Shown in pieces: positions 54,236 through 64,000 of a stretch of 64,000 nucleotides of DNA (position 1 is its first letter; each line of letters starts with the position of its first letter). The notes under the pieces were generated by a model. The model did no database searches. It worked only from the letters and a program-made list of their open reading frames with translations, and was not told the origin of the DNA. The DNA is taken from contig CAUJNA010003035.1 of the NCBI GenBank assembly GCA_963377175.1, positions 677,185 to 741,184 of the forward strand, read 5' to 3'. The stretch comes from Effrenium voratum (taxonomy: Eukaryota; Sar; Dinophyceae; Suessiales; Symbiodiniaceae). The position numbers were made by a program, and so were the translations under genes.

Positions 54236-57200
54236 CTGGCATCCGCTCCGGGCCGGGAGTTGGTCGGTTGCTTGGGCCTGTGGGAGGTCAAACAAGGGGG
54301 ACCTGGTCTTGGCAACCAGGGGTACGTCTGAAAGTAACCCCCCTCTTGGACTGGTGTCGCAAGAAAACACGAGTGAGAGAACCCGCAACTCCACGGAAAG
54401 ACTATTTATGTGCAGCCCTTAAAGTCTGAAATCGTCAACTAAGATGAACTGTTGCCTTTGTTGGTTATATCCCCCCAAACCAAAAATGAACTTAATAAGC
54501 CCAAAAATGGAGGTAGATACCTCAAAAGTCCGCTCCTGCTGATGCTGAGAAGGAGAGGTGTTGGGCTCAACTATATGGGGTTGCAAGCTGCTTTGTTGTT
54601 TACTACAAGGGCCATGGAGGTCAAGCAACAGGTTCCGGGTTGGAAAAAAAGGTGGTTCCCTTTTTTGAAGATCGCTTCCTTTCTCGTTTTTGTGAACCAG
54701 TTTGCTTTACAAACTGATGCTTTTCTGGAAAGGAGGATCTCTGGAACAAAATGAGCAAGCTCCCTCAACTGTGTTTCCCCCTCAAACAACATCACCCCAC
54801 TGGAAAAGAAGCTTGGATGAGCTCATGCTACCTTAGTTTTTGTGCACAACGGAAAATTGGCTATGGGGTCTTGGTACAGGTGTTCTACGGGGGGGGTTCC
54901 AGAGCAGGGATACACCTTGAGACTTCGTCTTGAAACGGAGTTCCACGGGCAAATGAACCAGTTGGAACACTCCTGGCGGAAAACGAGAAGCCGAAATAAA
55001 CTGGTTGAAATCCCTCCTGTCTTTGAGAGAACCCTAACAAACGCCAAAGGGCGCTGGTTCCCATGTTCCAAACAAGGACTTCAGCAAGTTGCAGGGTCGA
55101 TTCCCGCATCAAACACACCCAAATTGGTCTCAAAACAGTACCTCTTGGAAGCCTTTGAGGGGGAGAGCAAAGCTGTCCGTTGGTGCATCGGAGCCTCATT
55201 ACAAGACACAACCAACAATGTGAGCAAGGAATACTGTAGCTCGGAAATGGCGTGCGCGGGCTCGCCTTGAAAGGAAAGATGCAAGCCTAGCAGCAGCAAC
55301 ACCTGTTTTGCAGACCTCCATAAAGACCACAAAACAAATAAAGCACAAAACGAAGAGGAGAAATTTCAAAGCATAACAAACAAGGCGCGTGTGTGTGTGT
55401 GTGTGCATAGTTCATAAATCACATGTTGAATTTGTGCTGGGACCAGGGTGTCGGAATATGTTAGCCGAAGACGTTGTTCTTTGCACCGCCCCACACATGA
55501 ACAAAGCAGCAACGAAGGAGAGAAAACCGAAACCAGGACGAGCGGTCCCCATGCAAAGAAAATCACAACCCTCTTGGATTTGTTTGCTGCTGCTTGCCGC
55601 TGTTTGCGGTCATAGAATTAGATCCGAAAAAGCTTCAAGGCAGCTCGAAAAGCCAACAGTCCAAACCATGCGACTGCTGAGCCAACTCCCGCGACGCGCC
55701 TCCGTATGCCTCGAGAGAACTGCGCAACTGCGGATTCCTTCCCGTGGAAAACCGCCAATCAAATCAAAGCTGACAAAGGGGTCCTTCACCCAGACCAGTG
55801 GCCATGGAAAGAAGGATGCTCTTGATTTTTGTGGGTTGAAAATCTCAAGAGAAACCCCCATCCACAAAAAAGCGACAAAGGAAGCAACCCAATGAACTCC
55901 TGTGCCCTCTTGCAACAGATACATAGTGGCTACATGGTTAATACATGGCTTTATTTCGGATCAATGACCGGGGTCGTAACTCAAGCAACTTGGATGACCA
56001 CCAACCACTTAGTTCTAGTAGGATTTGCCGGTTGATCCTTTTTGACACCATTTTTCATTCAAGACCCCCAAGCTGGTGGATGACCTTTCGGTTTCCCTTC
56101 AGACCAAATCCCAAAGAGGCACCCTCGAAGAGAAAAAACAACAACAACTTGTCGACCCCGGGTGGTCGAGTCCATGTTTCAGAAACCCGACGGCTTACCC
56201 AAAAGTTGTTGGCTTCGAAGCACAAATGCTCTGAGTCTGAGGCGGCCGGAGCCATGTGCCTCAGCCGGAAAAGCTTGGCAGGAGAAGCCGAAAGGAAACC
56301 TGTCGCTGTCGCGTTTGGAGAGCCCTGGCCTTGTTTGCAGGGTATGGATCAATCTATGATTTGCAATACCCAAAAAAAGCCGGCGGGGTTGCACCTTGTT
56401 TTGGGGGTACTCCCAACCGAAAGGGCGAGATTGAAGAGGGGAAGAGCAAAACCCGATATTGAGACATACCCGAACCGAAGCCAGACAAAAAAGTGGGGGA
56501 GACCAAGAAAAGACCGCTCAAGGAAACCTGAGGTGTTTAGTTCCTCTCCTTCAAAAGCCACCAAAACCAGCTCATACGATGAAACTGACCGACCAGGAAA
56601 CTCGATCGGAGTATTTCTGGAACCCAATTCATTAATCGACCCCTGGTTGAGTATGGCAACTTCAGATGGTCCTACGACTAAACTCGAACAATTCACATTC
56701 ATAGTGGGGCGTCCCCGTTCCACTTGACTTTTGGAGGACACACTCCCTCATTGATCCGCTAGGTCCTTCCGAAATCCGGGGTAAAGGCACGTGCCCAACG
56801 ACCCAGGCCTCTGCCGAATCCAACTGGATTGAACTGAAGTGATCCCCAGCATCAAAAGTCAACGAGTTTGCCGGAAAAGGCCGAAATTGGGAGACCAAAA
56901 TAGCCAGTTTGTTTGTTCGATTCCACGACTTCTGCTGGGGCCCGAGGGCAAAAAAACTCCGTGCCGCCTTGAAAAGGGCGGGATATCCCAAAAAGGAGGC
57001 TTTGACGACCTGAGAAATGGCTAACTTGTTGATGGCTTCAAGGAAAAATGCCGGAAACCCAAAAGTGGTCGGGCCAAAAGGGAGTGCGTCACAAATTGGG
57101 CCCCACTTTTGAATGGTCAAAAGTGCAGGTGCCATGTTGTCAACCTTTTATGGCCTGTGGCCCAATGGTTCCCGTACTAAAAAATCATGGTTCTTCTACC

Positions 57201-57255
57201 AGGTGGATGACCATCCCTCGCAACCCCGAGTCCAGGGGTCAATTGTCACGGCCCA
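54236..57255. other. No recognised exon
   Basis: Mixed sequence with dispersed repeat words (GGTTTCCCTTCAGACCAAATCC, ACCTTGAGACTTCG). Contains a (GT)10 run at 55387-55405. Open frames of 140-260 codons on the plus strand (for example 55945-56727) lack codon bias and splice signals. Confidence 0.4.
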
Positions 57256-57391
57256 TACTGTGGATGGACGCGAAATCCGGCGAAATCGCACCACCCAAGA
57301 AAGCCAAAAAAAAAAGAAAACTGTAAATACCAACACACGTTCTGGTTTCAATTATGGTTTCCTTTCGTGGTGCGAATTTCCTCCATCCACA
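57256..57391. mobile_element. MITE-like element, family A (copy 7, eroded)
   Basis: TACTGTGGATGGACGCGAAATC ... TTTCGTGGTGCG ... CTCCATCCACATG; the right end is decayed. Confidence 0.75.
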
Positions 57392-57908
57392 TGGGCCGTT
57401 TCTGAGGGCCACGTGGGCTTTGAGGGCCCCCGGCGAGTCCAGGCCGGGCGGCACCTCAAGCCCAGAAGAAAACACGCGAAACGGAAAGCAGCAGGGGGGT
57501 GTTTTGGCCTCCACCCCCCTTTTTCAGGAACTGGGGGGTACTAGCCAACTTTTGGATGATCTAAAACGGGTTCAAAGGGCCTCAGATAGAACATAAAGGA
57601 CCGCACTGCGGACCTCTGTTGTTTCTTTTTTCAATTATTATTTAAGCTATCATCAAGAGTTCAGCCATCTTCACCCGCAGGTCAGCCCGAGCTAAACCCG
57701 TCCCCAACCAACACCCACAGTCTTGTCCTTGCACACAAGACAGATCATCCCGCACATGCCGATTGGGAAGTTTAAACAACTGGCGTTCGGGCGCGTTTAA
57801 TCAGCTTTGTTGGCAACTGCGATGGGCCGCGGGAGTGAGAGCCGAGCGATGAGGCAATCGCTGAGGAGGCTACTTCGCGTTACCGGGTTGAAGAGGGATT
57901 GTGATGAG

Positions 57909-58072
57909 GGGGGTTCACTGGGAGGTTCACTGAGGGAGGTTCACTGAGGGAGGTTCACTGAGGGAGGTTCACTGAGGGAGGTTCACTGAGGGAGGTTCAC
58001 TGAGGGAGGTTCACTGAGGGAGGTTCACTGAGGGAGGTTCACTGAGGGAGGTTCACTCGGAGGTTCACTGCA
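57909..58072. repeat. 14-bp tandem array GGGAGGTTCACTGA
   Basis: Eleven or so copies, several identical in a row, with slightly changed units at both ends (GGGAGGTTCACTCGG). The near-identity points to recent expansion. Confidence 0.96.
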
Positions 58073-58642
58073 TTCAGTTGGGTGAGAGGGTGAACTACCA
58101 TCGCAGGCATTCCTCCCAAGACATCTCTCGCCCACCGGGAAGCCAGGTTCCATGTGAGCAGTGCCCAAAACCTAGTGAATGTTCGATTCTACCAAGTTGG
58201 TTCTAAAAGGTTTAGATGAGGCTCACTGCAACCACCATAAGACCAGGCAGACCACCTTAGCAAAATTGCCCCCTTTGGAAGCACTGCTAAAATTCTTCGG
58301 GCGTGTGTCAATCACACAAAGAGCCAAGTGGGTGTGTCATACAACCAGGAACCCCCAAAAAATGGTGGGGGTCTCCTTTCGGAGTCCCTTTGCATCCAAC
58401 CAGAGAAGAGGTACTCCCAAAGACAAAGAGCCGTGTGACAAAATTGGGGGCCACCCAAAATGATGGCTTCCCTTTTGGGCCCCTTTAAAACGAACCAGAA
58501 AAAGGGTACCCTCAAAAAAAAAAGAGCCGCGTGACAACCACCCCTGATCACATTTCCAGAAAAGGCGCAGCCGGCACCGGCACACCGTTCATGGGCGTCC
58601 TCGCAGACACGTTCGAGAGATCAATATGCCTGGCCCTCAAAT

Positions 58643-58745
58643 GGGTGTGGGTCAAAAATGGGTACCCCAAATAAAACCCTAGCAAATGGAAACAGGGACT
58701 AAACCCTGCGGTCCCCTGGTGGTTTAATTTTCACCCATACCCAAA
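58643..58745. mobile_element. MITE-like element, family D relative (copy 3)
   Basis: GGGTGTGGGTCAAAAATGGG ... TTTAATTTTCACCCATACCC. Confidence 0.65.
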
Positions 58746-59115
58746 TAACCATGGGAAATTTGTGCCCGTGTGCAAAGTCCTTTTGGGGTGGCTTTGACTA
58801 CTGGTCATCTCTAAAGGACCTATTCATCATGACTGAAAAGGTGGTTACCCTTGGTTTGAACCCAGAAACCGCAACGCGTCTAAACCCTGCCTTCTTTAAG
58901 CCTGTGCCATGGTCGTAATTCTTGTTCTGTGGGTTACCATCGGAATCCCAAAGACTGGCATTCGAATATCCCTACCAATCCCAACGCATGTGTTGACCAG
59001 TTTTTTCACAAATGAGACTATTTGGAGCCCCGAAAAGGCAAAAAGAAGAATGGTAGCCAAATGCGATTAAATCATGCGTCAAAAGGCAGGTGTGTACATG
59101 TAGACATGTGAGTAT

Positions 59116-59187
59116 TTAATATATATATATAATGTTTATGTATTCAATACATATATATATATATACGTGTATATATATATATATATC
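59116..59187. repeat. AT-rich palindromic (TA)n tract
   Basis: AATATATATATATAATG ... ATACATATATATATATAC ... GTATATATATATATATATC. Confidence 0.9.
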
Positions 59188-60300
59188 AAGGGGGGACTGA
59201 GCGCTGATCGAACCCCAGGATGGCCTGCGAAGCCCTCCCGTGGGTTCGCAAAATGGCCTTCCCCGCTGCTTGGTGCATTTAAAGGGGAACCAAAAGGGAA
59301 CCATTTGATTTTGGGGCATTTGAGGCTGAAAACCGCTGGTTCTGGTAATAGTCCTTGCGAAATTCTGCTGGTGGTCTGTCAGAACTGGTGGTGTAGAGGA
59401 ACTTTCTCCAATGTCAAGAGTTGATCACAGAAACCACACCCAGCATGGTGTTGAAGTTTCGTCATGCAGTTGATCTGATCTTGCGTCGCCTTCTAGCAAT
59501 GCTCGAGGCAAGCAATTGTTCAACAAGAAAGGCTGTAGTGTCAAAGGCTGCTTTGTAAGCTTGATGAGTGCCCTCATCACTGCCAAATTGAGTGTCTACT
59601 GGTATTTTGCCCGAGCTTTGTCAGCCTGAGCTCGAGGAGTCTTGAGCTTGAGAGTTGTTTAGGCTGAATGCCGAAAAGTTGTCCGGGCAAGTTGCGAGCT
59701 AAAATCAGGCGTCTGCTCTGTGCCAAGGAAATCTCCAGAGTTTTGTGGATTCAAGATCTCCCAGAAAAGTGCGGTTAGAAACCTTGAATCCTGGGCCTAG
59801 GACTGCTCACAAACTGGCATTAGCCTAGATGAATCTGGATGTCGGATGATTCAAGGTTCAGGGATGAAGTGTGAGCAAGCAGAAAGACAGCATCCCAAAT
59901 GCTCAGAAGTACCGTAGACGCCAATCAAAATACCTGAACCTTGTCATAGGTACATACACAAACACACATACGTACATGTGTATCGAGATTTGGCGGTCTG
60001 AGTGGCTTGAGCGCTGAGCAACGGAAAATGATTTTGACCAACCACAAAACAAACCTGAAGGTGAGGGTTGTCGCTTGGCTGACCGAATGAAAACAGGCTA
60101 AAACGTAAGGAATGCGTCCACATAGTTCGGATCATGGTTGCATACTGTCGGTATTGGTTTCTGGTCTCCTTCGCTTTCCCGTGACTCGTTCCGCTTGTCG
60201 ATTTCCTTTTGACACCCTTTGAGAAGTACTCACCACTGCCGTTGGCCAACTGGATAGGTCCGGGAATGTTCCAAACCCCAGTGATCGCCCTTGTATTTGT
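59188..60300. other. No recognised exon
   Basis: The stretch 59460-59940 is unlike the surrounding repeat text and has fragments of open minus frames (TPRAQADKARAKYQ, ALIKLTKQPLTLQPFLLNN) separated by stops. It could be a decayed mobile-element coding region, but no motif was recognised. Confidence 0.3.
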
Positions 60301-61130
60301 GGCACCTTGCGCCCACCCTTGCGATTTCTTGCGCACCCAACGCTTTGCAACATTTGCATTTTCTTGTGGCTTGCCCGTGCAGCCATGGCAACATGGCAAG
60401 TCGGCTTAGAACATATGCAGCGCAGGCTTCATTTCACGATGCACACGTGTAGTATACAAAGCGCACTTTGGCAGCTCCGGCTCGAAAGTTGCGTCTTTTC
60501 AGTACAAGTTCATTACGGGGTAGGCCTTGTGGACCTGGCGGCAACCTTGCGGCTTAATTTTGCGCCTGAACCGTCTCCAAACCTTCCACCCTACCATGGA
60601 TTACCAGTTCGGGCCAGACAGCTGCAAAAACACTTGCGTCAGCCTGCTGCTAGGCAGATCTTGCTTATACATACGCATGCTTCGCAGGTCTTGTCCCAGA
60701 GCTTGAATAAGAACAAATATGTTTGCTCAAAGGAAGGTCAAACCTAATGAAACCTTGCGCCAGCCCTGGCGCCTTCTTGCGCGACACAAGAATGATGCAA
60801 ACCAAATCAAGTTCCTCCCGACTAGTCTTGATTAACGGGATTAGAACGAACCCCACATACCCTCCCACTAACAAACATGGAAGTGCGCAAATGCCTTTAG
60901 AATACCACTCTCCTTTTGCACTTCCATGGTTTGTTGGTGGGAGCGCAAGCGGCGTTGGCCAACAGGATTGCCTCCTTGGCAAGTCCAATGGCGCATCCAA
61001 TCCACTCGGAGAATGAAGGCACTTCAGTCTATGGTTTGCACTACCCACAAAAATGCATCAACCCTTGTTCAAGTCAAGTGTCCAGCTTGACCCATTTGCC
61101 GCGCAACAAACCACTACCACCCAGACGTTT
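60300..61130. repeat. Diffuse TTGCGC/CTTGCG-rich degenerate repeat
   Basis: Scattered CCTTGCGCC, TTGCGATTTC, CTTGCGGC and TTGCGCGAC units at 20-60-bp spacing; resembles the arrays at 3.4 and 52.1 kb in a more decayed state. It surrounds the family G element at 60858-60945. Confidence 0.5.
60858..60945. mobile_element. MITE-like element, family G (copy 2)
   Basis: CCTCCCACTAACAAACATGG / CCATGGTTTGTTGGTGGGAG, with inner AAGTGC/GCACTT. Confidence 0.82.
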
Positions 61131-61296
61131 GTTCGGATTTGCATCCACAACCTAAGTGCTACAAAATCGAGCGCTTTCCCCGGGCCCCAACTTGGATTTG
61201 GCGCGAGGGGGTTCCATCTTCGGCCCGATGTCCTCGCCCAACAAAAGGAAAAAACGCCGCAGCAATGAACTGGCAGGCTCGGTGAATCATGATTAA

Positions 61297-61390
61297 CAAC
61301 CCCTGTTTATTGATATGGGGGTGTTCCTCTCCAAATGTGATACATCCCCACTGAAACCAGGGACACCCCTATGTCAATGAACAGGGGTTG
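61297..61390. mobile_element. MITE-like element, family C
   Basis: Perfect-looking ends CAACCCCTGTT and AACAGGGGTTG; arms continue TATTGATATGGGGGTGT / ACACCCCTATGTCAATGA. A possible one-armed relic is at about 2277-2310. Confidence 0.82.
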
Positions 61391-61404
61391 ATGAATCTGG
61401 GGAC

Positions 61405-61511
61405 CATAGGTGTCCTTTTAGCTGAAATAGATGGCCCTGGTAGACGATTAAACCACCAGGTAAACCAGGACCATCTATTTTTCTAGCAAAACAACCAAAA
61501 AGGACAGCTAT
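61405..61511. mobile_element. MITE-like element, family B (copy 2)
   Basis: CATAGGTGTCCTTTTAG ... GGCCCTGGTAGACGATTAAAC ... CAAAAAGGACAGCTATG. It begins 14 bp after the family C element. Confidence 0.85.
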
Positions 61512-61972
61512 GCTGGGGACATTACTCTCACCCCACCGCAGATCCATCTGTCGAAGCCCCAACCCTGTCCAGCGCTGCTGGGCGTAGCCCGCCATATCCG
61601 CCTGTGGCCAGGCTCCGGTGGGTCCGACCGGACATCAGAGCCAAGTCCAAATCCTATGGTTGTCAAGGGCCCCCCTCCCTCCCACCCTGCCCCCCATCCC
61701 CCCCCCAATCCTGGGTGCCAATTGCGACCGGGGCTAACAGGGCTCTGGGGCCTAGGGGCCCCTGACAACTTTGGGAGCAACAGTAGATGCCATGAGTTCC
61801 GCAAAGTTTGGGGTGAAGAACATGACGAAACTGTGTAGGTGCAATTTGGGAATTGCACCTCCTGTCACCCCGCTGTACATGGCGGGAAGTCGGGACCCAA
61901 CAGTAGGCTTGGGAACCCGAAATGCTCCCCTTGGGATGTGTGTTGGCTCCGTGGAAACCAAAACCAACACGG

Positions 61973-62084
61973 CGGTGGGTCAAAAATAGGGTAACCCCAA
62001 AATGGAATCCTGGCAAGTGGAAGCATGGACCCAAAAACCTGCGGTTCCTCTCCTGGTGGTTTCATTCTTTGACCCATACCCACC
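61973..62084. mobile_element. MITE-like element, family D relative (copy 4)
   Basis: GGTGGGTCAAAAATAGGG ... TTCTTTGACCCATACCCACC, with an inner AACCTGCGGTTCCTCTCC shared with copies 2 and 3. Confidence 0.7.
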
Positions 62085-62778
62085 TGGTGTCCTTTCTCCT
62101 GGTGCGCGATGGGTGGTGTTCGAGGGGCCCCTGGAGATGTAGATGCTCACATCATAGTCCACGTCTCGAGTTGTGCGTCTGCGTTTGCCGAGGAAACCGA
62201 GAGGTTTGGTTCAAAGGGAAGCCACAGGGACCAGCTCCGGAAAGTCAGTCTCTCAGAGGTCTTGGGGATGCAGATTCGCTCTGCCGCAAAAAGGGGCCGG
62301 CGGCGAAGAGGGCAAGTCTGCATTCCCAAGCGCAGGCCTTTTGATCTGTGGCCACCTGCTACGAAGCCGGAAGGTCTTTATCTTAAACGAGCACCTGGTG
62401 GTACAGACCAGAGGGCCTGTTGCGGCACGGCGGTATCCCCAAGTCCCTGTCTGACAAACAGACTTTCTGGCAGGCGCCGCGAGGCAGCGTTGCTCCTCTA
62501 GCACTTTCTAAATCTGGAAGACGCAGACTCGCTCCACCGCCTGCCACAAAGAACGCAAATGCGCCAGACGCTGGGTCTGCATCTTGGCACCCGGTCGCCA
62601 CATATCCAGGCAGGCAATGTGGGTCATTTGGCTCACTTGGGTCAACTCTGCACAGGAGGTACACGCGAAGCGGCGCACATGGGACCTTATGTGGGCGGTA
62701 CGTGTGGGCGCCTAGACTGTGGCACACGAGGGCCACTGCTATCTGGGGTCGACGCTGGTGTAATTTTCAACCGCCAAC

Positions 62779-62921
62779 TGAGTCACAATCAAAACCTGGT
62801 ACAAAAATGATGAACCCAGAACCATGTAAAGAATTAGAAAGGCGGATATCCGCAACCATTTCCGGCTGGGACTGCCCCTTACTAACCTTCATCTACCCGG
62901 GTTTTGAGCACGTGGCTCAAC
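62779..62921. mobile_element. MITE-like element, family F (copy 2)
   Basis: TGAGTCACAATCAAAACC ... CTGCCCCTTACTAACCTTC ... GGGTTTTGAGCACGTGGCTCA. Confidence 0.72.
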
Positions 62922-63084
62922 TGTTGTTCCTTTGGTTTTGCAAGGTTTGCCAGAAAGTATGGGGAAGTCCCTAGATTTCAAGAACGCCACGCCTCCTGGG
63001 TGATCCACAGGGACGCGTTGTTTTTTGCGCAAGCGGTTGATTGGCCACTCCTTCCGCGCTTCTTTGGCTCCTTGCATCCCCAAC

Positions 63085-63250
63085 CAGGTCTATGGGCCTA
63101 TGGGTCTGCTTCAATCACAGGATATGATCTATGGGTCTATGGGTCTATGGTCTGTGGGTCTGCTTCAATCACAAGGGGGGATAGGGTTTGAGTGGGGGGG
63201 GGGGGGATGGTCTATGGATCCCCACCAAGGGACCGGGTCTATGGGTCTAC
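63085..63250. repeat. CTATGGGT-based tandem repeat
   Basis: Repeats of TCTATGGGTC combined into a longer unit containing TCTGCTTCAATCACA, present twice. Confidence 0.8.
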
Positions 63251-63308
63251 GGTCTGCCCAGACATCCCCAAGCCGACCCCCACCACAAGTCGCATCGAAG
63301 CAGCGCGC

Positions 63309-63347
63309 CTGGGCGCGGCCGGCGCCGGGCGCCTTGGAGGCCAGCTC
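63309..63347 (-). CDS. Weak exon candidate (39 nt)
   Basis: Minus acceptor TGGGTCGCAG|G and GC donor GCCCAG|GCGCGC; reads ELASKAPGAGRAQ with every third position G or C. It has the same AG|G...AG|GC frame as the good exons, but there is no partner, no domain, and the plus strand (RIEAARLGAAGAGRLGGQLL) is also open. Confidence 0.3.
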
Positions 63348-63427
63348 CTGCGACCCAGGATAAAGCTGGGTGAGAGATGAGTGACGTCCTTTGTACTTAT
63401 TTGGCTTGAAGCATATTCAAAACCAAA

Positions 63428-63515
63428 ATATATATATATATATGTATATCTATATATATATATATATTACATATATGTATACAATATATATATATATATA
63501 ATATTATATATATAA
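63428..63515. repeat. (TA)n-rich tract
   Basis: Several TATATATA runs separated by GTATATC and ATTACATATATG. Confidence 0.92.
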
Positions 63516-63616
63516 CCACTGTTTGCCGTTCAGAGGTTTCATGATCTAAATTGGGCCCTTGCCATTCTTTTGATGCTTGAAAGGTCCCTGTCCCTATACC
63601 AGGAAAATTGAGGGAC

Positions 63617-63707
63617 CCCTGTGGACGAACAACATCCGCAAAACGCACCAGGCACAGTAGAGGCTTCATCAATCCCGGCTGGTGCCGGAATTTGTCCATC
63701 CACGGTA
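63617..63707. mobile_element. Decayed family A element (copy 8)
   Basis: CCTGTGGACGAACAACATCC ... GGAATTTGTCCATCCACGGTA; inner arms mostly lost. Confidence 0.5.
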
Positions 63708-64000
63708 CGTAGCAACCTCAAGTTAGTCTTTTGAAGGGCGCTTTTGCCCCAATATTTTCGTGTGTAGGGTTCTCGTAGTGCCACGGGAATGCCTGCCGCT
63801 GCCGCGCTGCAAGCCGTGCCAAGAAAAGGCGCAGCTTTCTATCAACGCGACGCGAACTGAAATGAAATGCCCCGAAATTCTCGTGGTTGCTCCAAATCAA
63901 ATGGCATGTTGGACACAAGAAACGTGTTTTTTTTCCGCACTTGCTACAAGGTGATTCCCAGACGCTCGTCCGCCATAGACTATATCCTTTCATACGAGGG

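Noticed and set aside
61551..61611. Minus patch ADMAGYAQQRWTG next to a family B element
   Set aside because: Short, acceptor only, no partner phase, no domain.

Overview
The window looks like nuclear DNA of a eukaryote with large, repeat-rich introns, most likely a dinoflagellate; a Suessiales/Symbiodiniaceae/Polarella-like genome is my inference. The signs are: very short exons with G/C at most third codon positions; introns of 0.3-5 kb and more; 5' splice sites that are often GC and at least once probably GA instead of GT, with AG|G at many junctions; cold-shock-domain (CSD) proteins, a family greatly expanded in dinoflagellates; all convincing exons on one strand; dense short inverted-repeat elements and microsatellites; and a short TTTAGGG run. 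I found no bacterial-type gene, rRNA, tRNA or CRISPR. Almost all long open frames here are antisense shadows or stop-poor repeats. The real coding signal is in pieces of 20-121 nt that must be read by splice phase.

Reading the minus strand by phase gives three gene models, from right to left. Gene D (about 54.2-30.5 kb) has part of one CSD at 54.2 kb, a charged linker exon (44.0 kb), a CSD split over 40.55, 38.93, 38.60 and 31.93 kb, and a C-terminal tail ending in TAG at 30.46 kb. One CSD exon (the DVF-type strand) is not located. Whether the 54.2 kb exon belongs to this gene is inference. Gene M (27.17-15.22 kb) has nine exons whose phases all agree; it encodes a membrane protein with about five hydrophobic segments that I do not recognise. 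Gene C (13.03-4.89 kb) has nine exons with agreeing phases: a complete CSD over five exons, a charged linker over two, then a second CSD over two more, whose end was not found. The arrangement suggests two related CSD genes flanking a membrane-protein gene.

Between and inside these genes lies repetitive DNA. I see at least seven families of about 90-140 bp inverted-repeat elements (MITE-like, named A to H here; H is not clearly inverted). Family A, with TA-CTGTGGATGG ends, has eight or nine copies. There is also a foldback element next to an AT-rich island (21.8-23.1 kb), long arrays of (CA)n, (CCCA)n, (CAAG)n and GTGGGTGC octamers, a 14-bp array, and a three-copy ~146-bp higher-order repeat open in several frames (52.9-53.3 kb). 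From 54.3 kb to the right end only one weak exon was found.

Limits: exon borders were set by eye from splice consensus, phase and codon bias. No transcript or database search was possible. First exons, start codons, spliced-leader sites and poly(A) sites were not identified.
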